Below are positions 56,533 through 64,000 of a stretch of 64,000 nucleotides of DNA, piece by piece. Source of the DNA: Bin94 sp965215535 (GTDB lineage Bacteria > Gemmatimonadota > Gemmatimonadetes > Longimicrobiales > Gaopeijiaceae); NCBI GenBank assembly GCA_965215535.1, contig OZ244063.1:1178001-1242000 (forward strand), given 5' to 3'. Each line of letters begins with the position of its first letter. Position 1 is the stretch's first letter. A program made the position numbers and the translations under genes. The notes under the pieces are model-generated. The model saw only the letters and a list, made by a program, of their open reading frames with translations. It was not told where the DNA came from and ran no database searches.

Positions 56533-56622
56533 GGCGACAGGCAAGCTCATCATGCTCCGATCCCTAACCGATCCGGCGGGAAAGATCAAGCAGGGCCGCC
56601 ACCTCGCCCGGCGGCGCGATTC
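56533..56622. repeat. 90-bp direct repeat, right copy
   Basis: Right partner of 54617-54706. Joining the two copies removes exactly 1916 bp and leaves DUF2461 and ahcY as a simple divergent pair about 276 bp plus one repeat apart. Confidence 0.93.
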
Positions 56623-56645
56623 GCGCACGGCCCCGGGGGGTGAAG

Positions 56646-56735
56646 TTCGGATTGGGGGGGATTGGCGTTATATTGCAGCGATTCGAGTTTAGCCATACCT
56701 GTGATCGATTCACCCATCGCCCATTGATCGATTCA
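56646..56735 (+). promoter_or_regulatory. ahcY promoter and 11-bp direct repeat operator
   Basis: TTCGGA (56646-56651) and TATATT (56669-56674) are spaced by 17 bp, a good sigma-70-like geometry. Downstream, TGATCGATTCA occurs at 56702-56712 and again at 56725-56735, 23 bp apart, about two helical turns. Both repeats contain GATC. Promoter and operator roles are inferred. I did not recognise an SAH riboswitch. Confidence 0.5.
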
Positions 56736-56758
56736 TCTGCATTGGAGATTGCCGAGAG

Positions 56759-58240
56759 ATGAAAACCGCCATCGCCGCGCCGGAGCGGGCCGCAACCGAT
56801 ATCGAACGTCCTCCCTTCCGTGTTGCCGACCTCTCGCTGGCCGAGTGGGGACGCAACGAGATTCGCCTGGCCGAACACGAGATGCCCGGATTGATGGCGC
56901 TGCGGCGCGAGCTGGGCGGCAGTCGGCCGCTGGCCGGGGCGCGGATCATGGGATCGCTGCACATGACGGTGCAGACGGCAGTTCTGATCGAGACGCTGAT
57001 CGATCTGGGAGCCTCGGTGCGCTGGGCGTCGTGCAACATATTCTCGACCCAGGACCACGCCGCAGCGGCCGTTGTGGTGGGGCGCGACGGCACCCCCGAC
57101 GATCCGCGCGGACCCGCCGTCTTTGCCTGGAAGGGCGAGACGCTGGAGGAGTACTGGTGGTGTTCCGAGCAGGCGCTGACCTGGCCGCACGGCTTCGGCC
57201 CCACCCTGATCCTCGACGATGGCGGCGACGCCACCCTCCTGGTTCACCGCGGCGCAGAGTTCGAGCGCCTGGGTCGGGTGCCCGACTTTGATCCGGCCAC
57301 CGACAGCGAGGAGTGGGGCGTCATCCTCGACCTGCTCCGCGCGCACCAGAAGATCGACGACGGGCGCTGGCGGCGCATTGTGGCCGACATTCGCGGCATC
57401 GCTGAGGAAACCACGACCGGAGTTCACCGCCTCTACGAGATGATGGAGCGGGGCGAACTGCTCTTTCCCGCGATCAATGTCAACGACTCGGTCACCAAGT
57501 CCAAGTTCGACAATATCTATGGTTGCCGGCACTCGGTGATCGACGGCATCAAGCGTGCCTCCGATGTCATGATTGCGGCCAAGGTGGCCGTGGTGATGGG
57601 GTATGGCGAGGTGGGCAAGGGGTGTGCACAGGCGCTGCGGGGACAGGGAGCGCGGGTGATTGTGACGGAGATTGATCCGATCTGCGCCCTGCAGGCGACG
57701 ATGGAGGGATTCGAGGTCGCGCGCCTCGAGGATGTTGTGGAGCGGGCCGATATCTTCGTCACCGCCACGGGCAATCGCGATGTAATCACGATCGACCACA
57801 TGCGTCGCATGAAGGACAAGGCAATTGTGGGCAATATCGGTCACTTCGACAACGAAATCGACATGGCGGGGCTGGAGTCGTCGGGCGCAGTGCGACGGAT
57901 CATCAAGCCGCAGTTCGACGAGTGGACCTTTGCGCACGGCCGCAGCATTCTTGTGCTTGCCGAGGGACGCCTGCTGAACCTGGGTTGCGCCACCGGCCAC
58001 CCCAGCTTTGTGATGTCGGCCAGCTTTACCAATCAGGTCCTGGCCCAGATCGAGCTGCACCAGCGCGCCGAAGAGTATGGAACGGGGGTGCACATGCTGC
58101 CCAAGGCGCTCGACGAAAAGGTGGCGCGGCTGCATCTGGGGCCGCTGGGAGCGCGGCTGACCGAGCTGACACCGGCCCAGGCGGAGTACATCAACGTGCC
58201 GGTGGAGGGACCGTACAAGCCCGGCTACTACCGGTACTAG
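56759..58240 (+). CDS. ahcY: Adenosylhomocysteinase
   Basis: NAD-dependent enzyme clearing S-adenosylhomocysteine to adenosine and homocysteine, 493 residues, bacterial long form with the extra insertion around 150-190. Blocks: GSLHMTVQTAVLIETL, SCNIFSTQDHAAAA, NVNDSVTKSKFDN, NAD site VVMGYGEVGKGCAQAL, ATGNRDVITIDHM, GNIGHFDNEID, and C-terminal GPYKPGYYRY. Follows its own promoter. Sits next to a SAM-using methylase only because of the insertion. Confidence 0.97.
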   Translation: MKTAIAAPERAATDIERPPFRVADLSLAEWGRNEIRLAEHEMPGLMALRRELGGSRPLAGARIMGSLHMTVQTAVLIETLIDLGASVRWASCNIFSTQDHAAAAVVVGRDGTPDDPRGPAVFAWKGETLEEYWWCSEQALTWPHGFGPTLILDDGGDATLLVHRGAEFERLGRVPDFDPATDSEEWGVILDLLRAHQKIDDGRWRRIVADIRGIAEETTTGVHRLYEMMERGELLFPAINVNDSVTKSKFDNIYGCRHSVIDGIKRASDVMIAAKVAVVMGYGEVGKGCAQALRGQGARVIVTEIDPICALQATMEGFEVARLEDVVERADIFVTATGNRDVITIDHMRRMKDKAIVGNIGHFDNEIDMAGLESSGAVRRIIKPQFDEWTFAHGRSILVLAEGRLLNLGCATGHPSFVMSASFTNQVLAQIELHQRAEEYGTGVHMLPKALDEKVARLHLGPLGARLTELTPAQAEYINVPVEGPYKPGYYRY

Positions 58241-58279
58241 TCCAGCAAGCTCCGCCGACTGCACAGCCCGGCCGCCGTT

Positions 58280-58777
58280 ATGGAGAGCGCAACTCCGGCT
58301 TCGTCTGCAGTCCGACAGCCGCGCCCCCGGGGTCTGTTCGAATCCGGTTGCGACAACGCCCGCGCACTGCGGCCGATTCATCGTCTGGCGATCGTTCTGG
58401 CCACCCTGCAGAGCGCCTGCAGCCCGGCCCCCGATCCGCTCCTGGGCGACTGGGTCTCGGCAGCGCCCACCTCGCCCTCGATCTCCTGTCAGATCGGCAG
58501 CGATGGACGGATGCTGTGGATAATCGACTTTCCCGGGGGCGCCGAGAGCTTCGAACTGAGCTACCGCGTGGATCGTTCGACGCAACCCATGCGGCTCGAC
58601 ATCGATTCCTGGCCCACCGGACCGCTCGCGGGCCGAACCCTCCTGGGAATTGTGGAGATCGAGAGCCCCGACCGCTTTCGGGTGGATTTCGAGCCCGGAG
58701 ATCCCGGGGGAGACGAATCCGAACGCCCGGCCGCTTTTTCGGCGCAGACGCTGACCTTTCTGCGGCGAGTCAACTAA
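58280..58777 (+). CDS. Small predicted lipoprotein
   Basis: 165 residues from the ATG at 58280. A long N-region precedes RLAIVLATLQSAC with a lipobox cysteine at 47. The remaining domain is beta-rich (GDWVSAAPTSPSISC; LWIIDFPGGAESFELSYRVD) and resembles lipocalin-like or TIGR03067-type small domains that begin G-x-W. No specific role. Follows ahcY by 39 bp, so it may be co-transcribed. Confidence 0.6.
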   Translation: MESATPASSAVRQPRPRGLFESGCDNARALRPIHRLAIVLATLQSACSPAPDPLLGDWVSAAPTSPSISCQIGSDGRMLWIIDFPGGAESFELSYRVDRSTQPMRLDIDSWPTGPLAGRTLLGIVEIESPDRFRVDFEPGDPGGDESERPAAFSAQTLTFLRRVN

Positions 58778-58847
58778 GACAAACCGACCGTCCTGCGCGG
58801 GAACCGTCCCCGATGCATCGCCGGGCTGTCCGATCGCGCATTGACTT

Positions 58848-58957
58848 GTGTGCGTGGGGGTTGCGCGCGCACCCGCTTCACGCCGCCGCCCCCCTGGCCG
58901 GCCCGCGCAGGGGCCGGAGCGCGCCATGGTCCACGGAGCGCCGGCGCGAAGGGCTTC
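58848..58957 (-). repeat. Dispersed intergenic repeat, copy C
   Basis: Inverted relative to copies A and B. Shares with A the left arm (CCTTC-CGCCGGC), the core CGGCCCCTGCGCGGGCCGGCC with AGGGGG, and GCGGGTGCGCGCGCAACCCC. Confidence 0.8.
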
Positions 58958-58982
58958 ACAAAAATGCATCCCCAACAGTGGA

Positions 58983-59014
58983 AAGGGCCCGACCCGCTCG
59001 GGGGCCGGACCCTT
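58983..59014. terminator. Hairpin terminator between the lipoprotein and hsp20
   Basis: Twelve-base-pair stem AAGGGCCCGACC / GGCCGGACCCTT (two G-U pairs) with a short GC loop. On the minus strand, downstream of hsp20, it is followed by a short TTT. It probably ends the hsp20 transcript; the U run is weak. Confidence 0.55.
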
Positions 59015-59088
59015 CCGGTCTCTGCAACCAACGTCGGGTTGTGCAACCGCCGCCGGTTTTGTGCAGACGCTCGAGTCGGAGGAGGACG

Positions 59089-59529
59089 TCAGCTTCTGCG
59101 CGTGACCTCGATCGTGCGGCTGAGCGCCTCGTCGGCCTTGGGCAACTGAACGATCAGGAGCCCGTCCTCGAACTCGGCGGTGATCCCCTCGGCGCGAATG
59201 GTGCGCGGCAGGGTAAAGGAGCGGCGGAAGGAGCCGAAGCTGCGCTCCACCAGATGGAACTTTCCGCTCTGCTCGCCCTCGGTGCGCAGATCCTTCTTCT
59301 CGCCGGAGATGGTGAGCACGCTGTTCTCCAGGTTGATCTCGACCTGGTCCTCCTTCATGCCGGGAAGCTCGGCAACGAGAACGATCTCGTGGGCCTGCTC
59401 CTCGACGCTGACCGGGGGCGCCCAGCGCGCGCCGTAGTCGAGGTCGCCAAAGATGCGGTTCATGCGGTTGGCGAGCGCATTGAGGTCGCTCCGGGGAAGG
59501 GTGCGAAGAGCGGTCGTGTGCAGGGACAT
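59089..59529 (-). CDS. Small heat-shock protein (Hsp20/alpha-crystallin)
   Basis: 146 residues from the ATG at 59529, behind AAGGAGG. The alpha-crystallin domain (about 40-135) shows EIVLVAELPGMKEDQVEINL, LTISGEKK, SFRRSFTLP and EFEDGLLIVQLPK. The C-terminal I-x-I-type tail appears as TIEVTRRS. ATP-independent chaperone that binds unfolding proteins. No CIRCE or ROSE element was recognised. Confidence 0.94.
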   Translation of the reverse strand: MSLHTTALRTLPRSDLNALANRMNRIFGDLDYGARWAPPVSVEEQAHEIVLVAELPGMKEDQVEINLENSVLTISGEKKDLRTEGEQSGKFHLVERSFGSFRRSFTLPRTIRAEGITAEFEDGLLIVQLPKADEALSRTIEVTRRS

Positions 59530-59647
59530 GGTGTGCCTCCTTGGGTACGTTGAGGGGTGTGGATTTGGATGACGCCCCTTGTGTGGGGTCGCCCCGCAGG
59601 ATGAGCAGGAAGCGTGCCAGAGAAAGTCGGCCAAAATGGCAGGGTTG

Positions 59648-60697
59648 TTATGAACGAGCGGTCGGGGACCGCAGAGCCGGCGTCCTTGCGGCCGCCATCT
59701 TCGCGCGTTCCTCCTGGTTCAACGCCAATTTTCGCGCAAGCCGGACCGCTCCCCGCTCGGGCACAACCGTCCCGGGGTAGAGGTCGCACCCCAGCTCTGC
59801 GGCCATGGTCGCCACGGCTTCATGCAGAATGCTCGCGCGATTTGCGAGCCCGCCCACGAAGGCAATCACCGGACGGTCCTCCCACCCCTCTTCCCCCAGC
59901 CGCCTCAGCGCGGCCACCAGATGGGCGCGAATGGCAGCGAGCGCCTCCTCGACGATGCCCACCGCAACCGCGTCTCCGGCCCGGGCCTCCTCGGCGACCC
60001 GCACCGAGAGCGCGGCGATCTCGCCCTTGGAGGCCCGCGCGGCCCACCCCACCAGATCGGGCGGTTCGGTCACCCCGGCGGCCCCGATCAGGCGAGTGGC
60101 GAGAGAGGTCGGCGGCCCCCGTCCATCGCTGGCCCGCATCACCGCCGAGAGGCCATCGAGCCCGATACGGTAGCCGCTGCCCTCGTCGCCCAGGAGGTGT
60201 CCCCATCCCCCCACCCGCACCCGTTCGCCCGAAGGCCCGACACCCCGCACCGAGGATCCGGTCCCCACAACGCAGAGAATTCCGGGTCCGTCGCCGAAGG
60301 CATCGGCGTGCGCGGCCTCGATATCGCTGCCGACCGTCACCTCCGCGGCCAGACCGGCGGCCCTGAGCGCCGCCGCAACCCGGGTGCGCGCCCCGCTCTG
60401 ACTCGCCCCTGCCAGCCCGGCCCAGAGCTGCTGCACCGGTAGCGCCACCCCGGCCTTCGCCGCCGCCTCGCCCACCACCGCAATCACCGACTGCACCGCG
60501 CACGTCGGATCGATCGGATCGATCAGGGCGGGGCCCCCATCGGCGACCGCCAGCCTCTGTCCCTGCTCATCCGCCACCAGCGCCCGCGAGCGCGTTCCCC
60601 CGCCATCGACACCGATCAGGATACGCCCGGGGGCGTCCGGCGCTCTCTCCCCGAACGGCCTCCCGCGCTTCCCCGCTGCCGGCCGCTGCCGCCTCAA
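59648..60697 (-). CDS. BadF/BadG-family amino-sugar kinase (GlcNAc/MurNAc kinase-like)
   Basis: 349 residues from the TTG at 60697, which overlaps the transporter stop as TTGA; no other start precedes the conserved strand. ASKHA-fold motifs: phosphate 1 LIGVDGGGTRSRALV, phosphate 2 LCVVGTGSSVRGVG, and GGWGHLLGDEGSGYRIGLD, AFVGGLANR near the C-terminus. Family members phosphorylate GlcNAc (NagK) or MurNAc/GlcNAc (MurK). With a NagZ/AmiE-type fusion and a symporter in the same operon, MurNAc or GlcNAc is the likely substrate. Confidence 0.85.
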   Translation of the reverse strand: MRRQRPAAGKRGRPFGERAPDAPGRILIGVDGGGTRSRALVADEQGQRLAVADGGPALIDPIDPTCAVQSVIAVVGEAAAKAGVALPVQQLWAGLAGASQSGARTRVAAALRAAGLAAEVTVGSDIEAAHADAFGDGPGILCVVGTGSSVRGVGPSGERVRVGGWGHLLGDEGSGYRIGLDGLSAVMRASDGRGPPTSLATRLIGAAGVTEPPDLVGWAARASKGEIAALSVRVAEEARAGDAVAVGIVEEALAAIRAHLVAALRRLGEEGWEDRPVIAFVGGLANRASILHEAVATMAAELGCDLYPGTVVPERGAVRLARKLALNQEERAKMAAARTPALRSPTARS

Positions 60698-62130
60698 CTG
60701 CGCCGCCGCAAGGAGGACAGAAGCAACCCCGTGGCGAGCGTCACCAGCAGTCCGATCAGAACGAACCAGGGCCAGGCGACCCAACTGCGCGCCAGCGCCC
60801 AGATCGCAATCACCGTTCCCACACCTGCGGTCATGCCCGTCACCGCGCCCGCCTGTCCGACCCGCCGCGTGAGCACCCCCAGCGCAAAGGCACCCAGAAG
60901 TCCCCCGTAGGCCATCGAGGCGGCGGCCAGCGCAACCTCTACGGCCGCGCTCCCGCGCGAGAGTGGAATAAAAACGATCGCCCCTGCAACCAGCAGAGCC
61001 GCCCAGAGAAGGGTGAAGATCCTGCCCGCGCGCATCGCCGAGCGGTCGTCGTGGCGGCCGACGAGGGGCGCCCAGAAGTCGTAGGCGCTGGCCGAGGCCA
61101 GCGAGTTGATCGATGAGGAGAGCGAGGACATGGCGGCCGCAAAGACGCCGGCAATCAGGAGACCGCGCAACCCGGCGGGCATGTGTTCGATGATGAAGCG
61201 CGCAAAGATCTCGTCGGGGCTGGAGAAGGCGCGGCCCTCGAAGAAGACCCAGAGACCGAGTCCCACGAAGAGAAAGAGAACGAACTGGACGATCACCGCG
61301 ACGCCGCTCCCGATCAGGGCGCGCTGGCTGTGACGCAGATCGCGACAGGTGAGAAGGCGCTGCACGATGAGCTGATCGGTGCCGTGCGAGGCCATCGAGA
61401 GGAAGCCGCCCCCCAGGAGTCCGGCCCAGAAGGTGTAGGCCACCGCCGGCGAGGTCGAGAAATCGAGGGTGGCCAGCTTGCCCGCCGCCGCCGTCCGCTC
61501 GAGGATCGCGCCCCAGCCGCCCTCCACTCCGCCCTGCAGAAGAAGGAGAGCGATCAGACCGCCCCCAACATAGAGCGCCATCTGAACCGCATCGACCCAG
61601 ACCACCGCGCGAATGCCGCCGAAGTAAGTGTAGATGAGGGTGGCCGCGCCGATGACCAGAATCGAGGCCGGGTAGGACCAGCCGGTAATCAGGGCCAGGG
61701 GGATTGCGGTTGCGAAGAGCCGCACGGAATCGGCCAGGAGGCGGGTCGCCATGAAGACGGCCGAGGCGTAGCGGCGCGCACCGGTGCCGAAGCGGGTCTC
61801 GAGGAGCGCATAGGCAGTCGAGAGCTCGCCGCGATAGTAGGCCGGCAGAAGCACGCGCGCGACCACAATGCGACCCAGAAGGTAGCCCAGCGACAGTTGC
61901 AGAAAGGCGAGGGTGCCGAGATAGCTGATGCCGGGGATCGAAAGAAAGGTGAGGGTCGAGGTTTCGGTCGCCACCACCGAGAGCATGACGGCCCACCAGG
62001 GAAGGTTGCGGCTGCCGAGGAAGTAGTCGGTGCCGCCGCGATTGCCGCGCCCGAGCCAGGCGCCCCATGCAGTGACGGCGGCGATATAGAGAACCAGAAC
62101 TGCGAGATCGAGGCCACCGAAGCTGCTCAT
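60694..62130 (-). CDS. Sodium:solute symporter (SSS family)
   Basis: 478 residues, about 13 transmembrane helices. SSS signatures: LGSRNLPWWAVMLSVVATET, GTLAFLQLSLGYLLGRIVVA, the GGIRAVVWVDAVQM segment and ASHGTDQLIVQRLL. Starts inside the stop of the NagZ-like fusion gene (ATGA) and overlaps the kinase start. Its likely cargo is a cell-wall amino sugar released by the fusion enzyme; this is context-based. Confidence 0.9.
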   Translation of the reverse strand: MSSFGGLDLAVLVLYIAAVTAWGAWLGRGNRGGTDYFLGSRNLPWWAVMLSVVATETSTLTFLSIPGISYLGTLAFLQLSLGYLLGRIVVARVLLPAYYRGELSTAYALLETRFGTGARRYASAVFMATRLLADSVRLFATAIPLALITGWSYPASILVIGAATLIYTYFGGIRAVVWVDAVQMALYVGGGLIALLLLQGGVEGGWGAILERTAAAGKLATLDFSTSPAVAYTFWAGLLGGGFLSMASHGTDQLIVQRLLTCRDLRHSQRALIGSGVAVIVQFVLFLFVGLGLWVFFEGRAFSSPDEIFARFIIEHMPAGLRGLLIAGVFAAAMSSLSSSINSLASASAYDFWAPLVGRHDDRSAMRAGRIFTLLWAALLVAGAIVFIPLSRGSAAVEVALAAASMAYGGLLGAFALGVLTRRVGQAGAVTGMTAGVGTVIAIWALARSWVAWPWFVLIGLLVTLATGLLLSSLRRRS

Positions 62131-64000
62131 GGGGTGTGGCGTGGAGCCGGGGCGTCGCCGGGCAGAGGTGGAGACGCGGGCGAGGAGTCACTCTCTGCCT
62201 CTTCGGCTTCGCGCAGGCGGGGCGGTGTATCAAGGATGGCGCGCGCAACCCGGTCGTGGACCTCGCGTCGCAGCGGAATGTGCCTGAGGTTGTCGCGGGT
62301 GGGATTGACGCGATTGGTGAGGAGCGCGACCGCCAGCTCCTGCGTGGGATCGATCCAGATCGAGGTTCCGGTGTAGCCGGTATGGCCGAAGGAGCGCGCC
62401 GAGAAGTAGTCGCCCGACGAGGAGCGGTCCGAGGGGGTGTCCCAGCCGAGTGCGCGACTGGATTCAGGGGATTGTCTGCGGGTGAAGCGATCCACCTGGC
62501 CGGGCGCAAAGATGGCGACGGGGGCGAAGCGGGGCCGGTGGCAGGGCAGCCCCGAGAGCCGGTCGGCGCGGCAGGGCCCGGCGACGCCGCGATCAAGCAT
62601 CATCTGGGTAAAAACGGCCAGATCGCGCGCCGAGCTGAAGAGGCCGGCATGTCCGGCCACGCCGCCGCTGGCGTAGGCGTTTTCGTCGTGCGCAACGCCG
62701 TGGACATGGTAGCCGCGGTAGTCGGCGTCGATCTCGGTGGTGGCGACGCGGTGCCAGAGAGAGGGGTCGGGGTTGAAGCCGGTGTCGGCAAGTCCCAGCG
62801 GGTTGAAGAGTTCGCCACCGAGGAAGTCGTCCAGGGTGCGCCCGGTGACCGCCTCGACGATAAAGGCAACCGTCATGAGGCCGATATCGGAATAGACGGT
62901 GCTGTCGCCGGGCGTGTAGTCCAGGGGCAGCGCGCCGATCGCCTCTTCGTAGGCTTCGCGGCCCTCCATATCGAGGAAGAAGCGGCGGAAGGGGGGAAGA
63001 CCGCCCCTGTGCACCAGGAGCTGGCGGATCGTGACCTGGGACTTGGCCGGATCGCCCGCTCCCCACCAGGGCAGGTGATCGGTGACGCGGTCGTCGAGCG
63101 AGAGAACGCCCCGCTGAGCCAGGATGATGGCGGCCGAGGTCGTGCCGACGACCTTGGTGAGCGAGGCCATGTCGAAGATCGAAGCCGGGGTGACGAGGGG
63201 GGCGGCCGGGTCGTGGTCGAGCCGTCCGTAGCCGCGCAGCCGCACGATCTGGCCCCGGCGCACGATGGCCAGAGCCGCGCCCGAGGCCGCCGAATCGGCC
63301 AGGGCGGCCACAATGAAGTCGTCCAGCGCGGCGAGCGAATCTGCATGCATGGCCACCCGCGCAGGGTCGATTTCGCGGGGAGAGACGACAGCCGCGCCGA
63401 GGCGGCAGAAGGTGTCGGCCAGATCCGTGGCGAGGTCGAGGCCGTCTGCCGCCTCCTCTTCGAGAGCCCCGGCGGGCCGATACTCCGCACAGGCGGCCAT
63501 CTCCTCCTGCGGCTGCCACCTGCCCGGGCCGCCTGTGGGCGCCACCTGCCCGGCCTCCGCTGCGGCGGCCTCTCCCGGGGCTCCCGGAACGAATCCCGCC
63601 TCGCGAAGAGGGTCGATCGCTGCAGCCGGATTCGCGGCCGCACGCCGGCCCTGCGCCCTTCGCGTCAGGCCGTCGCCGCGGGTATGGAGGGGTGGAATCG
63701 AGACGGGCAGTCGCCCTGCAACGTCGACCGCACCCACAACCGCCCGCGCCGCCGCGCGCTGCGAGACCTCGCGTCCCCCCCAGGCTGCCAGATAGCTCCG
63801 GGCGCCGGGAAGATCCGAGAGCAGGTACGGGTTGCCGAAGGAGACGACCGTCGCGGCCCCCCCCCCGGCGCGACCGACCGCCTCGACGAAGGCGCCGAGG
63901 GCGGAGGGCGCCCCGATCGAACCGGATCCGGAGCGCGGCGGCAGATAGACGCCGATCAGCACCGCATCGGCCCGGCGGGCCAGATCGAGCAGCGAATCGT
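62127..64000 (-). CDS. Glycoside hydrolase family 3 C-domain fused to a serine beta-lactamase-fold hydrolase (NagZ/AmiE-type), partial
   Basis: The visible 624 codons run from the window edge. The first part (VLIGVYLPPRSGSGSIGAP; VVSFGNPYLLSDLP; AARAVVGAVDVAGRLPVSIP) is the GH3 C-terminal domain of a NagZ-like beta-N-acetylglucosaminidase. After a linker a class C/AmiE-type domain follows: SxxK in DMASLTKVVG (about 63153-63180), tyrosine motif VYSDIG and HTG in FGHTGYTGTS. B. subtilis keeps NagZ and the MurNAc-peptide amidase AmiE as separate neighbouring genes; here they appear joined. The N-terminal catalytic barrel is outside the window. Confidence 0.85.
   Translation of the reverse strand, partial: DSLLDLARRADAVLIGVYLPPRSGSGSIGAPSALGAFVEAVGRAGGGAATVVSFGNPYLLSDLPGARSYLAAWGGREVSQRAAARAVVGAVDVAGRLPVSIPPLHTRGDGLTRRAQGRRAAANPAAAIDPLREAGFVPGAPGEAAAAEAGQVAPTGGPGRWQPQEEMAACAEYRPAGALEEEAADGLDLATDLADTFCRLGAAVVSPREIDPARVAMHADSLAALDDFIVAALADSAASGAALAIVRRGQIVRLRGYGRLDHDPAAPLVTPASIFDMASLTKVVGTTSAAIILAQRGVLSLDDRVTDHLPWWGAGDPAKSQVTIRQLLVHRGGLPPFRRFFLDMEGREAYEEAIGALPLDYTPGDSTVYSDIGLMTVAFIVEAVTGRTLDDFLGGELFNPLGLADTGFNPDPSLWHRVATTEIDADYRGYHVHGVAHDENAYASGGVAGHAGLFSSARDLAVFTQMMLDRGVAGPCRADRLSGLPCHRPRFAPVAIFAPGQVDRFTRRQSPESSRALGWDTPSDRSSSGDYFSARSFGHTGYTGTSIWIDPTQELAVALLTNRVNPTRDNLRHIPLRREVHDRVARAILDTPPRLREAEEAESDSSPASPPLPGDAPAPRHTP

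Noticed and set aside
56623..56758. Possible SAH riboswitch in the ahcY leader
   Set aside because: I could not find the conserved core of known SAH riboswitches; direct repeats and a promoter explain the region better.
59648..62596. A 982-codon minus frame spanning kinase and transporter
   Set aside because: Only its last 349 codons are a real kinase; the rest is an alternative frame of the symporter.

Overview
The window is GC-rich chromosomal DNA, probably from a Gemmatimonadota-like (or neighbouring FCB-type) Gram-negative bacterium. This placement is inferred from style: TonB receptors with an N-terminal carboxypeptidase-like domain, lipoproteins of the 6-bladed beta-propeller family, a PQQ-dependent dehydrogenase, class II (B12) ribonucleotide reductase, and peptidase-MA/propeller/barrel outer-membrane proteins. 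No rRNA is present to confirm it.

Layout. 1-11.7 kb (minus strand): the information-processing block tRNA-Thr(TGT), tRNA-Tyr, tRNA-Gly, tRNA-Thr(GGT), tuf, secE, nusG, rplK, rplA, rplJ, rplL, rpoB, rpoC, with rpoC running off the window. 11.7-20.3 kb (minus): housekeeping run cysS, smpB-pyrD-pyrF (overlapping), pgi, YtxH protein, transaldolase, PhnP-like hydrolase, pyruvate kinase. 20.6-29.5 kb: RNase D, TraR/DksA-like protein, YggX-type iron protein, a coupled nitrilase-ornithine aminotransferase pair, an exported M20 amidohydrolase and NrdJ. 29.6-35.5 kb: murQ, a multipass glycosyltransferase and a large protease/propeller/outer-membrane-barrel fusion in one overlapping operon. 35.8-40.1 kb: a frameshifted propeller lipoprotein, gamma-glutamyltransferase and a PDSL-repeat lipoprotein.

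40.2-42.1 kb is a graveyard of mobile and defence DNA: a frameshifted tyrosine recombinase, two small orphan ORFs and an ATPase tail. 42.1-47 kb holds an ABC exporter half, a PQQ dehydrogenase and a GIY-YIG protein. 47.1-50.8 kb is the most interesting locus. A plus-strand operon (MauE-like, MauD-like thioredoxin, 54-residue membrane peptide, MauF/CcdA-like protein) converges on a minus-strand pair: a Tat-exported protein with 13 cysteines and a 6-bladed propeller protein. It looks like a methylamine-dehydrogenase-type disulfide maturation system serving an unknown Cys-rich product. A TonB receptor lies immediately upstream of the pair.

53.9-58.8 kb: a DUF2461 gene and ahcY are separated by a GATC-type restriction-modification cassette (DpnA-like methylase plus MutH/Sau3AI-like nuclease). 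The cassette is bracketed by a 90-bp direct repeat (88/90 identical), a footprint of insertion with long target duplication. 59-64 kb: an Hsp20 gene and a cell-wall salvage operon (NagZ/AmiE-type fusion, sodium-solute symporter, BadF-type amino-sugar kinase). Together with murQ at 35 kb this could convert muropeptides to central metabolites. A dispersed repeat of about 110 bp occurs three times (37.3, 42.0 and 58.9 kb).
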